Below, one piece after another: positions 45,919 to 55,150 of a stretch of DNA of 64,000 nt (its first letter is position 1; each line of letters begins with the position of its first letter). A program made the position numbers and the translations under genes. The notes beneath the pieces are model-generated. The model was not told where the DNA came from, did no database searches, and saw only the letters and a list, made by a program, of their open reading frames with translations. The DNA comes from Clostridium aquiflavi (GTDB lineage Bacteria > Bacillota > Clostridia > Clostridiales > Clostridiaceae), in the NCBI RefSeq assembly GCF_031344075.1, contig NZ_JAVJAN010000003.1, positions 1-64,000 on the forward strand, given 5' to 3'.

Positions 45919-46830
45919 ATGGGGTATGTAATAATTGATTTAGAATTTAATAATTTAAAAAATATAACTAAATATGAAGAAGATTTCTTTGATAAACATA
46001 AAGAATTAGAAAATATAAATTTAGAAAATGAAATTATAGAGATTGGTGCTATAAAAGTTGATAAGTATATGAAACAAGTGGCTGAAATGAGAGAATATAT
46101 AAAGCCATCTGTGTTTCCTGTAATGAATCCAATAGTAACGAATATAACAAAGATAACTATGGATACTTTAAAAAGAGAAGGAATAACATTTAAACAAGGC
46201 ATGGATAAGCTAAAGAATATGATTGAAGATGGGGATATTATATGTTCATGGGCTAAGGATGATATTGCTGAAATTATAATAAATTCTAATTATCATAATT
46301 ATACTGATTTAAGTTGGATAAAGGAGTATTTAGATTTACAAGAATATTCAACTAAGATTTTAGGACATAAGAAAGCAATGGGCTTAAAAAGTGCATTAGA
46401 TGAATTGAAAATTAAAGTTGATAATACAAAACTTCATGATGCATTAAATGATGCTGAATATACTTTACTTGTATTTAAGCACATATACAATTCTAGAATA
46501 GTTAAAAATTATATAATAAATGATATATATAGTATGCCTGCAATACACGTAAAAGATTTAGAAAATATAGATATAGATGAAGAGAAATTAGATATAAGAT
46601 GTCCTAAGTGTAACAAAAAAATAGATTTAAAAGAAAATTTTAAGTTATTAAATTGGAGATTTGTATCAATAGGTATTTGTCCTAAATGTAATAATAAGAT
46701 ACTGAGTGAGTTAATAGTTAAAAGAACACTTCAAGGTGAAAATGCCTACAATGAAGTAAATACTATACTTAAAGAAGAGGCTTATCTAAATTATTACTAT
46801 AAATTGGAGAAATTAAATTCATGCAAATAA
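45919..46830 (+). CDS. DEDDh 3'-5' exonuclease with zinc ribbon
   Basis: 303 aa. YVIIDLEFN gives the first Asp-Glu pair, ICSWAKDDI the second Asp region and HDALNDAEYT the His and last Asp of the DEDDh exonuclease fold. Acting on DNA or RNA cannot be told. The C-terminal part has two CPKCN pairs, a zinc ribbon seldom attached to this fold. ATG 45919 has GAGAGG 8 bases upstream; TTG 45913 is less likely. Confidence 0.85.
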   Translation: MGYVIIDLEFNNLKNITKYEEDFFDKHKELENINLENEIIEIGAIKVDKYMKQVAEMREYIKPSVFPVMNPIVTNITKITMDTLKREGITFKQGMDKLKNMIEDGDIICSWAKDDIAEIIINSNYHNYTDLSWIKEYLDLQEYSTKILGHKKAMGLKSALDELKIKVDNTKLHDALNDAEYTLLVFKHIYNSRIVKNYIINDIYSMPAIHVKDLENIDIDEEKLDIRCPKCNKKIDLKENFKLLNWRFVSIGICPKCNNKILSELIVKRTLQGENAYNEVNTILKEEAYLNYYYKLEKLNSCK

Positions 46831-46918
46831 AGGTTTTCATTAAAGATTTTTTTATAAAAATATGTTAAAATATAAGTATACAAGAGTAAATAATATTAGT
46901 ACAAGAGAGGATTTTGTT

Positions 46919-47356
46919 ATGAATATAGCATTTTTTCTTACTCCAAAAAATGAAGTCGTATATGAAAGCGAAGATGCAACAATGAGACAAGTTATGGAGA
47001 AGATGGAGCGATACGGATACACAGCTATTCCACTTATTGATAAAGAAGGAAAGTATGTTGGAACATTAACAGAAGGAGATTTATTATGGAAATTAAAGAA
47101 TACTCCTGACCTAAATTTTAAGAATACTGAATGTGTAAATGTAAGTGATATAAGCCGAAGAATATCTCATAAATCTGTTTCTATTAATGCTGATATAGAG
47201 AACTTAATATCATTAGCTATAAGTCAGAATTTTGTCTCAGTAGTTGATGATGATGGAATATTTATAGGAATAATAAAGAGAAGTGATATAATAAATTATT
47301 GCTTTAACGAAATAAAGAAAAACAATGAAATAAAAAATAAAAAAGAAATAGTATAA
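46919..47356 (+). CDS. CBS-domain pair protein
   Basis: 145 aa with two CBS repeats (YESEDATMRQVMEKMERYGY, and VSINADIENLISLAISQNF onward) and no effector domain. The pair probably binds an adenosyl nucleotide and reports energy or second-messenger state to an unknown partner. ATG 46919 is chosen since AGAGAGG is 8 bases before it; the frame opens at 46862. Confidence 0.88.
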   Translation: MNIAFFLTPKNEVVYESEDATMRQVMEKMERYGYTAIPLIDKEGKYVGTLTEGDLLWKLKNTPDLNFKNTECVNVSDISRRISHKSVSINADIENLISLAISQNFVSVVDDDGIFIGIIKRSDIINYCFNEIKKNNEIKNKKEIV

Positions 47357-47359
47357 ATG

Positions 47360-47399
47360 ATAAAGCTGTATTGAAATTAATTCAATACAGCTTTATTGT
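47360..47399 (+). terminator. Terminator of the CBS gene
   Basis: ATAAAGCTGTATTGAA (47360-47375) pairs perfectly with 47381-47396. Confidence 0.8.
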
Positions 47400-47409
47400 T
47401 CTAATAATT

Positions 47410-47686
47410 GACTATGTTTTAAATATATGTTGATATATACAATAGGCAAAGTGGCATTGTAATTGGGCTTTTGAGAATAGTTAAGTGAGAACCTAAATTT
47501 TATATTTATATTTTCGAACTTACTCAGCGAAGTCGAGTTTCCTTTTAATATTCACATTTACTGCTTGTCACAATTTTATATTGGGAACAAGCTAAAATGG
47601 GACTATAATCATTTTTAGTATTCCTAAGTTCAATTACTCAGTCCACTTTGCTTATGTATATATCAACACTATACTAAAACATAGTC
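47410..47686. repeat. Palindromic dispersed repeat, copy C (long form)
   Basis: 277 bases bounded by GACTATGTTTTA and TAAAACATAGTC, with inner arms ATGTTGATATAT / ATATATCAACA and CAAAGTGG / CCACTTTG. The centre (TTACTGCTTGTCACAATTTT, TTGGGAACAAGC, AAAATGGGACTATA) is shared with copy D. No reading frame of note. Confidence 0.9.
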
Positions 47687-47702
47687 TACTAAAATTACAT
47701 CT

Positions 47703-48359
47703 TTAATAATCAGCGTTTTGATAAGTTTCAACTATAAAATCAAATTCATCTACATCAGTAATCTCTCCATAAGAATCTCCTCTTATTTCGGGATAGTAGT
47801 ATAATACTAATTTATCATTAGATGAAGATATGTTTTCTAGTATTATATATTGATTTTCATTAATACAATTTTCAAGTGTAGCTAAAACTTTATATTTAGA
47901 TGAATTACCACTATCATTATTTGTTAAATCAATAATGAAGTTATCATGTTTTCTAACATTAATCTTTTCTTTATCACATGATTTAATATAAGATCCAAAT
48001 CTACAGCTTGTGCATGATTTAAATTTACAATCAAAAGTACAATTTAAACAAGTACATTTACTGCAATTCTCCAATTCTTTGAATGATTGTCTGTTTTCAG
48101 TTTTAAAGTTGCTTACTTTATCTAAAGCACTATTGGATTTAAATAATTTAAATAATCCACCTTTTTTACAATCTAATTCAGTAGAATCTAAAAGTTTAAT
48201 ATAATCTTTTAATACAGAAGATTTAACATAATATTTTCTGTTTTTTAATTTTTCTTTAGAGAGAAATGATGCATTTTCACTTATAGAATAAGCTATATCA
48301 GTATAAATTTTTCCCCAGTACTTCTTCTCATCATTAATAAAATCTAAATCTTTACTCAT
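47703..48359 (-). CDS. Cysteine-rich hypothetical protein of the PspA cluster
   Basis: 218 aa, no membrane segment. A central cluster of about ten cysteines (CSKCTCLNC, CKFKSCTSC) looks like a metal-binding knuckle. The C-terminal 70 residues (KVLATLENCINENQYIILEN, later DEFDFIVETYQ) resemble DUF1292-like beta domains, tentatively. ATG lies 10 bases after the pspA stop, so it is co-transcribed with pspA. Function unknown. Confidence 0.65.
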   Translation of the reverse strand: MSKDLDFINDEKKYWGKIYTDIAYSISENASFLSKEKLKNRKYYVKSSVLKDYIKLLDSTELDCKKGGLFKLFKSNSALDKVSNFKTENRQSFKELENCSKCTCLNCTFDCKFKSCTSCRFGSYIKSCDKEKINVRKHDNFIIDLTNNDSGNSSKYKVLATLENCINENQYIILENISSSNDKLVLYYYPEIRGDSYGEITDVDEFDFIVETYQNADY

Positions 48360-48369
48360 ATGAAATCAC

Positions 48370-49023
48370 CTATTTATTATCTTTATATTTTTCTAATTCA
48401 AGGTCTAAATCAACCTCATTTAATTTTTCAAATTGGCTATCAAAATCATCTAAATCTTTTAATTCACTTAAACCTTTTGCACGAGATTCGGTTCTTTGAA
48501 TTTTTCTTTCTATATTATCAATTTGTATTGAATTATTTTTAGTTTGTACATTAGCTAATACTTCATTTATTTTTTCTGAAGCTTGAGCGTTAGAATACCT
48601 AGCAGCAGCTTCATCTCTATAGTTTCTAGTTTTAGTTATTTCTTCTTCTAATTCCTTTAAGCTTTTCTTTAATGCATCAGCTTGAACCTTAGAATTATCA
48701 TAGCTTAATTTTAAAGAATCATATTTTTTATCAATTTCCATTTTTCTAGATAAAGCTTTTTTAGCTAACTCTTCATCACCTTTAGATAAAGCAAGTTTTA
48801 CTTTTGATTCAAAATCTTCAGATTGTTTCTTTGCATCATTCATGTTCTTTTCTATTTCATGAACATTTCCTAAGATTTGTGCAGAATTTAATTTAGCTTT
48901 ACTAAGTTGTTCTTCCATTTCTCTTAATTTTTGATCTAATAATTCTATTGGATTTTCCATTTCATCTAAAGTATTATTTACCTTTGCCTTAAACATATTT
49001 GATATTCTTGAAAAAACTCCCAT
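48370..49023 (-). CDS. pspA: PspA/IM30 family membrane-stress protein
   Basis: 217 aa, almost wholly coiled coil. MGVFSRISNMFKAKVNNTLD is the N-terminal amphipathic helix that binds membranes, and ENPIELLDQKLREMEEQLSK is the family hallmark. PspA relatives form ESCRT-III-like rods that stabilise damaged membranes. AGGAGG precedes the ATG. It is flanked by a secreted Ser-rich gene and a Cys-rich gene, an arrangement I do not know from other systems. Confidence 0.92.
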   Translation of the reverse strand: MGVFSRISNMFKAKVNNTLDEMENPIELLDQKLREMEEQLSKAKLNSAQILGNVHEIEKNMNDAKKQSEDFESKVKLALSKGDEELAKKALSRKMEIDKKYDSLKLSYDNSKVQADALKKSLKELEEEITKTRNYRDEAAARYSNAQASEKINEVLANVQTKNNSIQIDNIERKIQRTESRAKGLSELKDLDDFDSQFEKLNEVDLDLELEKYKDNK

Positions 49024-49061
49024 AAAAATGCCTCCTAAATATTTTTTATTATTATCTATTA

Positions 49062-49808
49062 TTATCTTTTTCTTCTTAAATAAAGTTTTATTAACATTAA
49101 AATTACAAAGAACATTAGTGCTAATACTAAAGCATTAATTATTAAGCTTGAAGGTGATCCAAAATACATAGGTCTAAAAAATCTAGAACCTCCATACCAG
49201 CCAAGTCCCCCTGAACTTGATGATGGTATATATGTTTTTGATTCATCCTTCTGCGTACTACTATTTGTGCTGGATGAATTTGAATCATTTGGATTATTAG
49301 TAGAAGAATATGATCCACTGCTAAATCCTTTTGAAGCACCACTGCTAGTTTCATTGGAATCATTAGTTGTTTTATCTATGTTTGAAGAATTTGTATTACT
49401 ATTATTTTTTGTGTCAGAAAAACTTCCTGATTTAAATCCTTCAGCACTCTTATCAGTGGTATTTTTGTTACTTTCACTAGAAGATTTACTTGAAGAACTG
49501 TTAAAATTTCCTGATTTAAATCCGCTAGAGCTTCCGGAACTTTTACTGCTAGATTTTGAACTACTAGAACTCTTACTGGTTGATCTAGATCCACTGGAAC
49601 TCTTACCACCAGACTTAGCTAACAAGTTAGTGCTTGTTGAGCTCAATATACTGGCATCTATATTACTATCTGCGTAAGCAATTAAATTATTATTAGTATT
49701 ATGGTTTACATTAGATATAAGTTCTAATGGCAAACTGGAAATGCTAAATAAAAAAACTAATAATATAGTAAATATATGTTTTTTCTTAATCTTAAAAATA
49801 GTGAGCAC
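49062..49808 (-). CDS. Ser-rich exported membrane protein of the PspA cluster
   Basis: About 248 aa. Signal-like hydrophobic N-terminus (HIFTILLVFLFSISSLPL), a long Ser/Asn/Gly/Lys low-complexity region with three related units (GFKSGNF, GFKSGSF, GFSSGSY), a Gly/aromatic patch (GGLGWYGGSRFFRPM) and a C-terminal membrane helix with a basic end. The start is unclear: GTG 49808 overlaps its own AGGGGGTG, while ATT 49799 would sit 6 bases after it. It is the first gene of the cluster. Confidence 0.65.
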   Translation of the reverse strand: MLTIFKIKKKHIFTILLVFLFSISSLPLELISNVNHNTNNNLIAYADSNIDASILSSTSTNLLAKSGGKSSSGSRSTSKSSSSSKSSSKSSGSSSGFKSGNFNSSSSKSSSESNKNTTDKSAEGFKSGSFSDTKNNSNTNSSNIDKTTNDSNETSSGASKGFSSGSYSSTNNPNDSNSSSTNSSTQKDESKTYIPSSSSGGLGWYGGSRFFRPMYFGSPSSLIINALVLALMFFVILMLIKLYLRRKR

Positions 49809-49953
49809 CCCCTAAAAGATTATAGCTTTATTATAGATAAAATATCTAGACTACACAATATGGAAAAACAACTAAAAATGTTAAGTAGAGAAAAATAAAA
49901 TCAATTAACTCTTTATATCTCTATATATCTAACATTTAATGATAAATAAAAGC

Positions 49954-49984
49954 TTTTAAAGAGTTATATTATAACTCTTTAAAA
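49954..49984. promoter_or_regulatory. Perfect 15-bp inverted repeat between divergent genes
   Basis: TTTTAAAGAGTTATA (49954-49968) and TATAACTCTTTAAAA (49970-49984) around a single T. It lies mid-way in the 388-base divergent region between the PspA cluster and the S1 protein gene. Candidate operator. No gene or clear promoter was assigned in the rest of 49809-50196. Confidence 0.5.
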
Positions 49985-50196
49985 TTTAAGAGTAAAATCA
50001 AAAATTATAATGCCACTTCACTTATTGAATATATAAACACATAATTAAAATGGGTGAATTCTTGTATAAATTAGATTAATAGATTAAAATTATATTAATT
50101 AAGCTCTAGTTTATTAGATGTTTTAAGTGATTGGCTATACATTAAATATTAACAAGTATTAAAAGGATAGCTAAATAATATTAAGGAAGTGGTTAA

Positions 50197-51333
50197 ATGT
50201 CAGATAATACTATGAAAAGTTTTTTAGAAGAATATGATGTGAAAAGAATAAATAAAGGTCAAATACTAAAAGGAAAAGTTTTAGAAGTTAATGAAAAGGA
50301 AGTAGTAGTAAATATAAATTATGCATTTGATGGATTAATAGCTAAAGAAGAAGTATCAATAGATGATAAAAATCCTATGGATGTACTTAAAGTTGATGAC
50401 GAAATAGATGTATACGTTATATCTCCAAACGATGGTGAAGGCTATGTTAAGCTATCACTTATAAAGGCATTAGTTATTAAAGAAAAAGAACAATTACAAA
50501 AAGCTTTTAAGGAAGAAAAAAATGTTAAAGTATATGTAAAAGATGAAATTAAAGGTGGACTTATTTCTTATTATGGTAATATAAGAGTATTTATCCCAGC
50601 TTCATTAGCATCAAGAAGTATGATAGATTTAAGTACATTAAAGAATACAGAATTAGAAGTTAGAATAATAGAACTAGACTTTAGAAATAACAAAATAGTT
50701 GCATCAAGAAAAGCAATTGAAAATGAAGAATATGAAAAGAATAGAAAAGTTATATGGAATTCTTTAAAAGAAGGAGAAAAAAGAACAGGAGTAGTTAAGA
50801 AGTTAGTTAAATATGGTGCTTTTGTTGATATTGGTGGAGTAGAAGGATTAGTTCATATATCAGATTTATCTTGGAATAGAGTAAATAGGCCAGAAGAAGT
50901 AGTAAAGGAAAATGACAAAGTTGAAGTATATATAGGTTCTGTTGATGTAGAAAAACAAAAATTATCTTTAGTATTAAAAGATATAAATAAAGAACCTTGG
51001 ACTTTACATACAAATGAAATTAAGTCAGGAATGATATTTGAAGGTAAAGTTGTAAAATTTGCTTCGTTTGGAGCGTTTGTTGAAATATTTGAAGGAATAG
51101 AAGGATTAGTTCATATTTCAGAAATAACTGATGAAAATATTGCTAAACCATCTGACGTATTGGAATTAAATCAAAAGGTAAAAGTTAAGGTATTAGACTT
51201 TAACAAGGAAGGTAAGAGATTATCTTTAAGTATAAAAGATGCAGTAGAAACTAGTAAAGAATATTTACAATATGTAGATGAAGAAGATGGAGTATCATTA
51301 GGAGAATTATTTAAGGATTTTAAATTTGAATAA
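50197..51333 (+). CDS. S1-domain RNA-binding protein (ribosomal protein S1-like)
   Basis: 378 aa with four S1 domains, starting near residues 20, 100, 190 and 275. The last two are canonical (KKLVKYGAFVDIGGVEGLVH, KFASFGAFVEIFEGIEGLVH), each with a DLSW or EIT strand. This layout matches the S1-like proteins of Firmicutes, which bind mRNA or ribosomes; several are labelled RpsA although not always essential. AAGGAAGTGG precedes the ATG. Confidence 0.9.
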   Translation: MSDNTMKSFLEEYDVKRINKGQILKGKVLEVNEKEVVVNINYAFDGLIAKEEVSIDDKNPMDVLKVDDEIDVYVISPNDGEGYVKLSLIKALVIKEKEQLQKAFKEEKNVKVYVKDEIKGGLISYYGNIRVFIPASLASRSMIDLSTLKNTELEVRIIELDFRNNKIVASRKAIENEEYEKNRKVIWNSLKEGEKRTGVVKKLVKYGAFVDIGGVEGLVHISDLSWNRVNRPEEVVKENDKVEVYIGSVDVEKQKLSLVLKDINKEPWTLHTNEIKSGMIFEGKVVKFASFGAFVEIFEGIEGLVHISEITDENIAKPSDVLELNQKVKVKVLDFNKEGKRLSLSIKDAVETSKEYLQYVDEEDGVSLGELFKDFKFE

Positions 51334-51397
51334 TATTATTATGTATGATACATGAAAATTTATATATTGTACACATGAATAGTTAAAAAAATAGTAA

Positions 51398-51605
51398 GGC
51401 TATGTTTTAAATGTGTATTCATATATGTAATAGGCAAAGTAGCATTGTAATTGGATTTTGAGAATACTTAATAAATATTGTCACATTTACTGCTTGTCTC
51501 AATTTTATATTGGGAGCAAGCTAAAATGGGACTATAGTTATTTTAGTATTCCTAAGTTCAATTACTCAGTCTACTTTGCTTATACATATATTAATACATA
51601 GATTT
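51398..51605. repeat. Palindromic dispersed repeat, copy D
   Basis: About 208 bases beginning GGCTATGTTTTAAATGTGTA. It shares its centre with copy C but lacks about 60 bases of it. The outer arms are worn (ATTCATATATG / CATATATTAAT). Confidence 0.85.
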
Positions 51606-51656
51606 AAATAAGCTGTTTCACATACAAGGAATATTGTATGTTGAAACAGCTTATTT
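51606..51656. terminator. Hairpin terminator after pyk
   Basis: AAATAAGCTGTTTCA-CATACAA (51606-51627) pairs with TTGTATG-TTGAAACAGCTTATTT (51634-51656), with one bulge. Confidence 0.75.
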
Positions 51657-51690
51657 GAGTTTTAAAGTATTTTAAATTTTAAAATAAATA

Positions 51691-53109
51691 TTATAATTTC
51701 TCTATTTTTAACATATTTGTTCCACCAGTTTGAGTTGTTGGCATTCCAGCAGCAACTACAATATCATCACCTGGTAAAGCAAAATTTAATTCAAACACTG
51801 ATCTTCTAGCTTCCACTAAGATTTCATCAGTAGTATTATACATTTCGCAAAGCATTGGTAATACACCAAAAGTTAAAGCTAAACTTCTTCTTACTTGTTC
51901 GTAAGGAGTTATTGCTATAACAGGAGATTTTGGTCTATATCTTGAAATCATAGTAGCTGTAGCACCATTTTTAGTAGCAGCTACTATTGCAGCTGCATTT
52001 AATAAATTTGAAGTTCTACAAGCTGTATAACTTATTGCACCAGCATAATCAGTAAGAGATGGTTCTCTTAATCTTGCTGTTAAGTGAGCATAATCTAAAT
52101 GAGCTTCTGCTTCCTGTGCAATTTCAGACATTGTTGTAGCAGCTTCAATTGGGAAATTTCCAGAAGCACTTTCACCACTTAACATGATAGCATCAGTTCC
52201 ATCAAATATAGCATTACAAATATCACTTGCTTCAGCTCTAGTTGGTAAAGAGTTTCTAATCATTGAATCAAGCATTTGAGTTGCTGTTACAACGAATTTT
52301 CCTGCATCATTACATTTTCTAATTATCATTTTTTGAATTATAGGAACTTTTTGAATTGGAATTTCAACTCCCATATCTCCTCTAGCTACCATTACTGCAT
52401 CAGTTTGCTCTATTATAGAGTCTATGTTATCTACGCCTTCTTGATTTTCAATTTTAGCTATTACTTTAATATGTTTTCCATTGTTTTCAGAAAGTATTTT
52501 CTTTACATCAGCTACATCACTAGCTTTTCTTATAAAAGATGCTGCAATAAAGTCTACACCCATTTCACAACCGAACTTTATATCAGCTATATCTTTTTCT
52601 GTTACTGAAGGTAGTCTTATTATTACATTAGGAACATTAACACCTTTGTGATTTTTAATCATTCCACCAACAGTTACAGCACATCTAATAGATTTACCTT
52701 CAACAGAAATAACTTTGAATCTTAAAAGACCATCATCAACAAGAATTTCTCCGCCAATTTGTATGTCTTTATAAAGTTCTTCATAAGTAATAGAACATCT
52801 TTCTTCATCACCAAGAAGTTCATCTCCGCATATAAAACAGAATTCTTGACCAGTTTTTAATTCTACGCCATCATTTACAAAGTTATGTGTTCTTATCTTA
52901 GGTCCTTTTATGTCTAAGACTATTGCAGTAGGAGTTCCCATATCTTCTCTTACTTTTTTAATTAATTCTATCTTCTCTCTGTGTGATTCATAAGTACCAT
53001 GCGAAAAATTTAATCTTGCAGCATTCATTCCGATTCCTATAAATTTTCTAATAGTCTCCTCATTATCACTTGCAGGTCCAATAGTAAAAATCATTTTAGT
53101 TTTTTGCAT
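51691..53109 (-). CDS. pyk: Pyruvate kinase
   Basis: 472 aa, last step of glycolysis (PEP + ADP to pyruvate + ATP). TKMIFTIGPASDNEETI opens the barrel; VIAKIENQEGVDNIDSI holds the catalytic Lys and metal Glu; MVARGDMGVEIP and TATQMLDSM follow; the B domain lies between about 70 and 165. It ends after the C-terminal allosteric domain and lacks the extra PEP-utiliser domain seen in bacilli. AGGAGAGG precedes the ATG. Divergent from pepD. Confidence 0.97.
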   Translation of the reverse strand: MQKTKMIFTIGPASDNEETIRKFIGIGMNAARLNFSHGTYESHREKIELIKKVREDMGTPTAIVLDIKGPKIRTHNFVNDGVELKTGQEFCFICGDELLGDEERCSITYEELYKDIQIGGEILVDDGLLRFKVISVEGKSIRCAVTVGGMIKNHKGVNVPNVIIRLPSVTEKDIADIKFGCEMGVDFIAASFIRKASDVADVKKILSENNGKHIKVIAKIENQEGVDNIDSIIEQTDAVMVARGDMGVEIPIQKVPIIQKMIIRKCNDAGKFVVTATQMLDSMIRNSLPTRAEASDICNAIFDGTDAIMLSGESASGNFPIEAATTMSEIAQEAEAHLDYAHLTARLREPSLTDYAGAISYTACRTSNLLNAAAIVAATKNGATATMISRYRPKSPVIAITPYEQVRRSLALTFGVLPMLCEMYNTTDEILVEARRSVFELNFALPGDDIVVAAGMPTTQTGGTNMLKIEKL

Positions 53110-53310
53110 ATAAACACCTCTCCTATAAATTTTAATACCTTTTTGTATTTATGTAATATTAAAGCTCAATAATAAAATTAGCTAAATTCTATAATATTAA
53201 TTTAGTTTTATGATAAAATTAATAAATAATACAATTTATTTAATTTTAATACTAAGCTTAATTAGTACATATGTTAATTTTATCACATATTTAGGAAGGA
53301 AAGAATAATT

Positions 53311-54765
53311 ATGAGAAAATTTCAACAAATTAATTGTGAAAAAGTTTTTTATTACTTTAATGAAATATCTAGGATACCTAGAGGTTCAGGGAATGAGAAG
53401 GAAATAAGCGATTATTTATTTAATTTCGGGAAAGACCTAGGATTAGAAGCAATTCAAGATGATGCCTTAAATATAATTATAAAAAAGCCAGCATCACCAG
53501 GATATGAAAAATCTCCTAAGGTAATAATACAAGGTCATATGGATATGGTCTGTGAAAAAAATAACGAAAAAGTGCATGATTTTACTAAAGATCCTATAGA
53601 ATTAGTAGAAAAAGATGGTTTTATTTATGCTAGTGGTACAACACTTGGCGCTGATGATGGTATTGCAGTAGCATATGCAATGGCAATATTAGAAGATAAT
53701 ACATTAGAACATCCAGCAATAGAAGTTTTACTTACAAGTGATGAAGAAGCAGGTATGAGTGGAGCTATGGCTTTAAAGTCAGGATGCTTAGATGGAAAAA
53801 TAGTAATAAATTTAGATTCTGAAGAAGAAGGTAAATTATTAGTAAGTTGTGCTGGAGGGATAAGAACAAAATCTACTTTAGATGTACAATGGGAAAATAT
53901 TAAAGAAGGCAAAAAAGCTTTCAAAGTTGTAATAAAGGGTTTGAGTGGAGGACATTCAGGATCTGATATACATTTGGGAAGAGGAAATTCTAATAAACTT
54001 ATAGGAAGAGTATTAAAAAATATACTTAACCAAATGGAGTTGAATTTAGTATCATTAAACGGTGGATCTAAGAATAATGCTATACCAAGAGAAGCAATTG
54101 CAGAATTATTAATAGATGCTGATAAGGAAAAAGAATTTTTAAATATAATATCTACATTAAGAGATGAGTTTAAAAATGAATTTAGAGTTAAAGATCCTAA
54201 TATTCAATTAGAAATAGAAGAATTAAAAGAAAATATAGAAAAAGTATTTTCAAAGAAAAGTACAGAAAATGTAATAAATCTTTTATACTTATATCCTAAT
54301 GGAATAAATACAGTAAGTTCTGATATTGAAGGTTTAACTGAAAGTTCAACTAACATAGGAGTTCTTACAACAAAAGAAGATCATGTAGAATATGATAGTG
54401 CAGTTAGAAGTTCTGTATTTTCTTTAAGAGGAGAAATAGTTTTAAGAATAAAATGTTTAACTGAAATTTTAGGCGGAACTGTGTCTAATACAGCTGGATA
54501 CCCAGAGTGGCAATATAAAGAAGAATCTAAGATAAGAGAAATTTGTAAAGATGTTTACAAAGAAATGTATAATGAAGAAGCAGAAGTTGTGGCAATTCAT
54601 GCTGGTGTAGAATGTGGATTATTTAAAGAAAAATTAGGAGACTTAGATATGATAAGTTTTGGACCAGATATATTTGATGCACATACTCCAAATGAACATA
54701 TGAGTATTTCTTCTGTAGAAAGAGTATGGAGTTATTTATTAGAGGTATTAAAAGAAATAAGATAA
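53311..54765 (+). CDS. pepD: Aminoacyl-histidine dipeptidase (PepD, M20 family)
   Basis: 484 aa. Zinc motifs of M20 peptidases are clear: QGHMDMVCE, LGADDGIAVA, SDEEAGMSGA, and HAGVECG near the C-terminus. It cleaves Xaa-His and other dipeptides in the cytoplasm. ATG follows AGGAAGGAAAG. It is monocistronic; directly after the stop there is a 56-base tandem duplication. Confidence 0.95.
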   Translation: MRKFQQINCEKVFYYFNEISRIPRGSGNEKEISDYLFNFGKDLGLEAIQDDALNIIIKKPASPGYEKSPKVIIQGHMDMVCEKNNEKVHDFTKDPIELVEKDGFIYASGTTLGADDGIAVAYAMAILEDNTLEHPAIEVLLTSDEEAGMSGAMALKSGCLDGKIVINLDSEEEGKLLVSCAGGIRTKSTLDVQWENIKEGKKAFKVVIKGLSGGHSGSDIHLGRGNSNKLIGRVLKNILNQMELNLVSLNGGSKNNAIPREAIAELLIDADKEKEFLNIISTLRDEFKNEFRVKDPNIQLEIEELKENIEKVFSKKSTENVINLLYLYPNGINTVSSDIEGLTESSTNIGVLTTKEDHVEYDSAVRSSVFSLRGEIVLRIKCLTEILGGTVSNTAGYPEWQYKEESKIREICKDVYKEMYNEEAEVVAIHAGVECGLFKEKLGDLDMISFGPDIFDAHTPNEHMSISSVERVWSYLLEVLKEIR

Positions 54766-54876
54766 TAATATATTATAAATTTGATTTTAAATTTATATAT
54801 TAGAGGTATGTAATAAGATTATAATATATTATAAATTTGATTTTAAATTTATATATTAGAGGTATGTAATAAGATT
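54765..54876 (+). repeat. Perfect 56-base tandem duplication
   Basis: 54765-54820 and 54821-54876 are identical. The unit begins at the pepD stop region (ATAATATATTATAAATTTGA) and ends GGTATGTAATAAGATT. It is recent, non-coding and without CRISPR-like spacers. Confidence 0.95.
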
Positions 54877-54904
54877 ATAAAATTTTATTATATACCTTAT
54901 TTTT

Positions 54905-55015
54905 GTTAAAACTAAAAGAAGCTAAACTCAGGTACAATGGCTGAGTAAGTTCAAAAAAATTAATATACAATATTTATCTATCATGTATATCAACATAGAT
55001 TTAAAATAGAGCCAA
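54905..55015. repeat. Palindromic dispersed repeat, degenerate copy E
   Basis: Only the right end is convincing: ATATCAACATAGATTTAAAA then TAGAGCC. Left-side traces are CTCAGGTAC and GCTGAGTAAGTTC. 55016-55150 is AT-rich leader of the next gene. Confidence 0.5.
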
Positions 55016-55150
55016 ATTTAAAAATAAATTATCATTTCAAATAACGTAACAAATATTTATATTTAATAAAGGATAAATATGGATTAATAAAGAATTATTA
55101 CTTAATAAGTAATTAATATCTAGAACTAATTGAAAGAGGGGATATATGTA

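Noticed and set aside
47410..47686. Copy C of the palindromic repeat as a terminator or a gene
   Set aside because: The CBS gene already has a compact terminator at 47360-47399, and the repeat family occurs at unrelated loci with no reading frame.
49267..49677. Plus-strand Leu-rich frame of 136 codons opposite the Ser-rich gene
   Set aside because: The Leu/Glu-rich sequence is the antisense product of Ser/Asn repeats; no start signal.
54765..54876. CRISPR-like array
   Set aside because: Two head-to-tail identical units without spacers are a tandem duplication.
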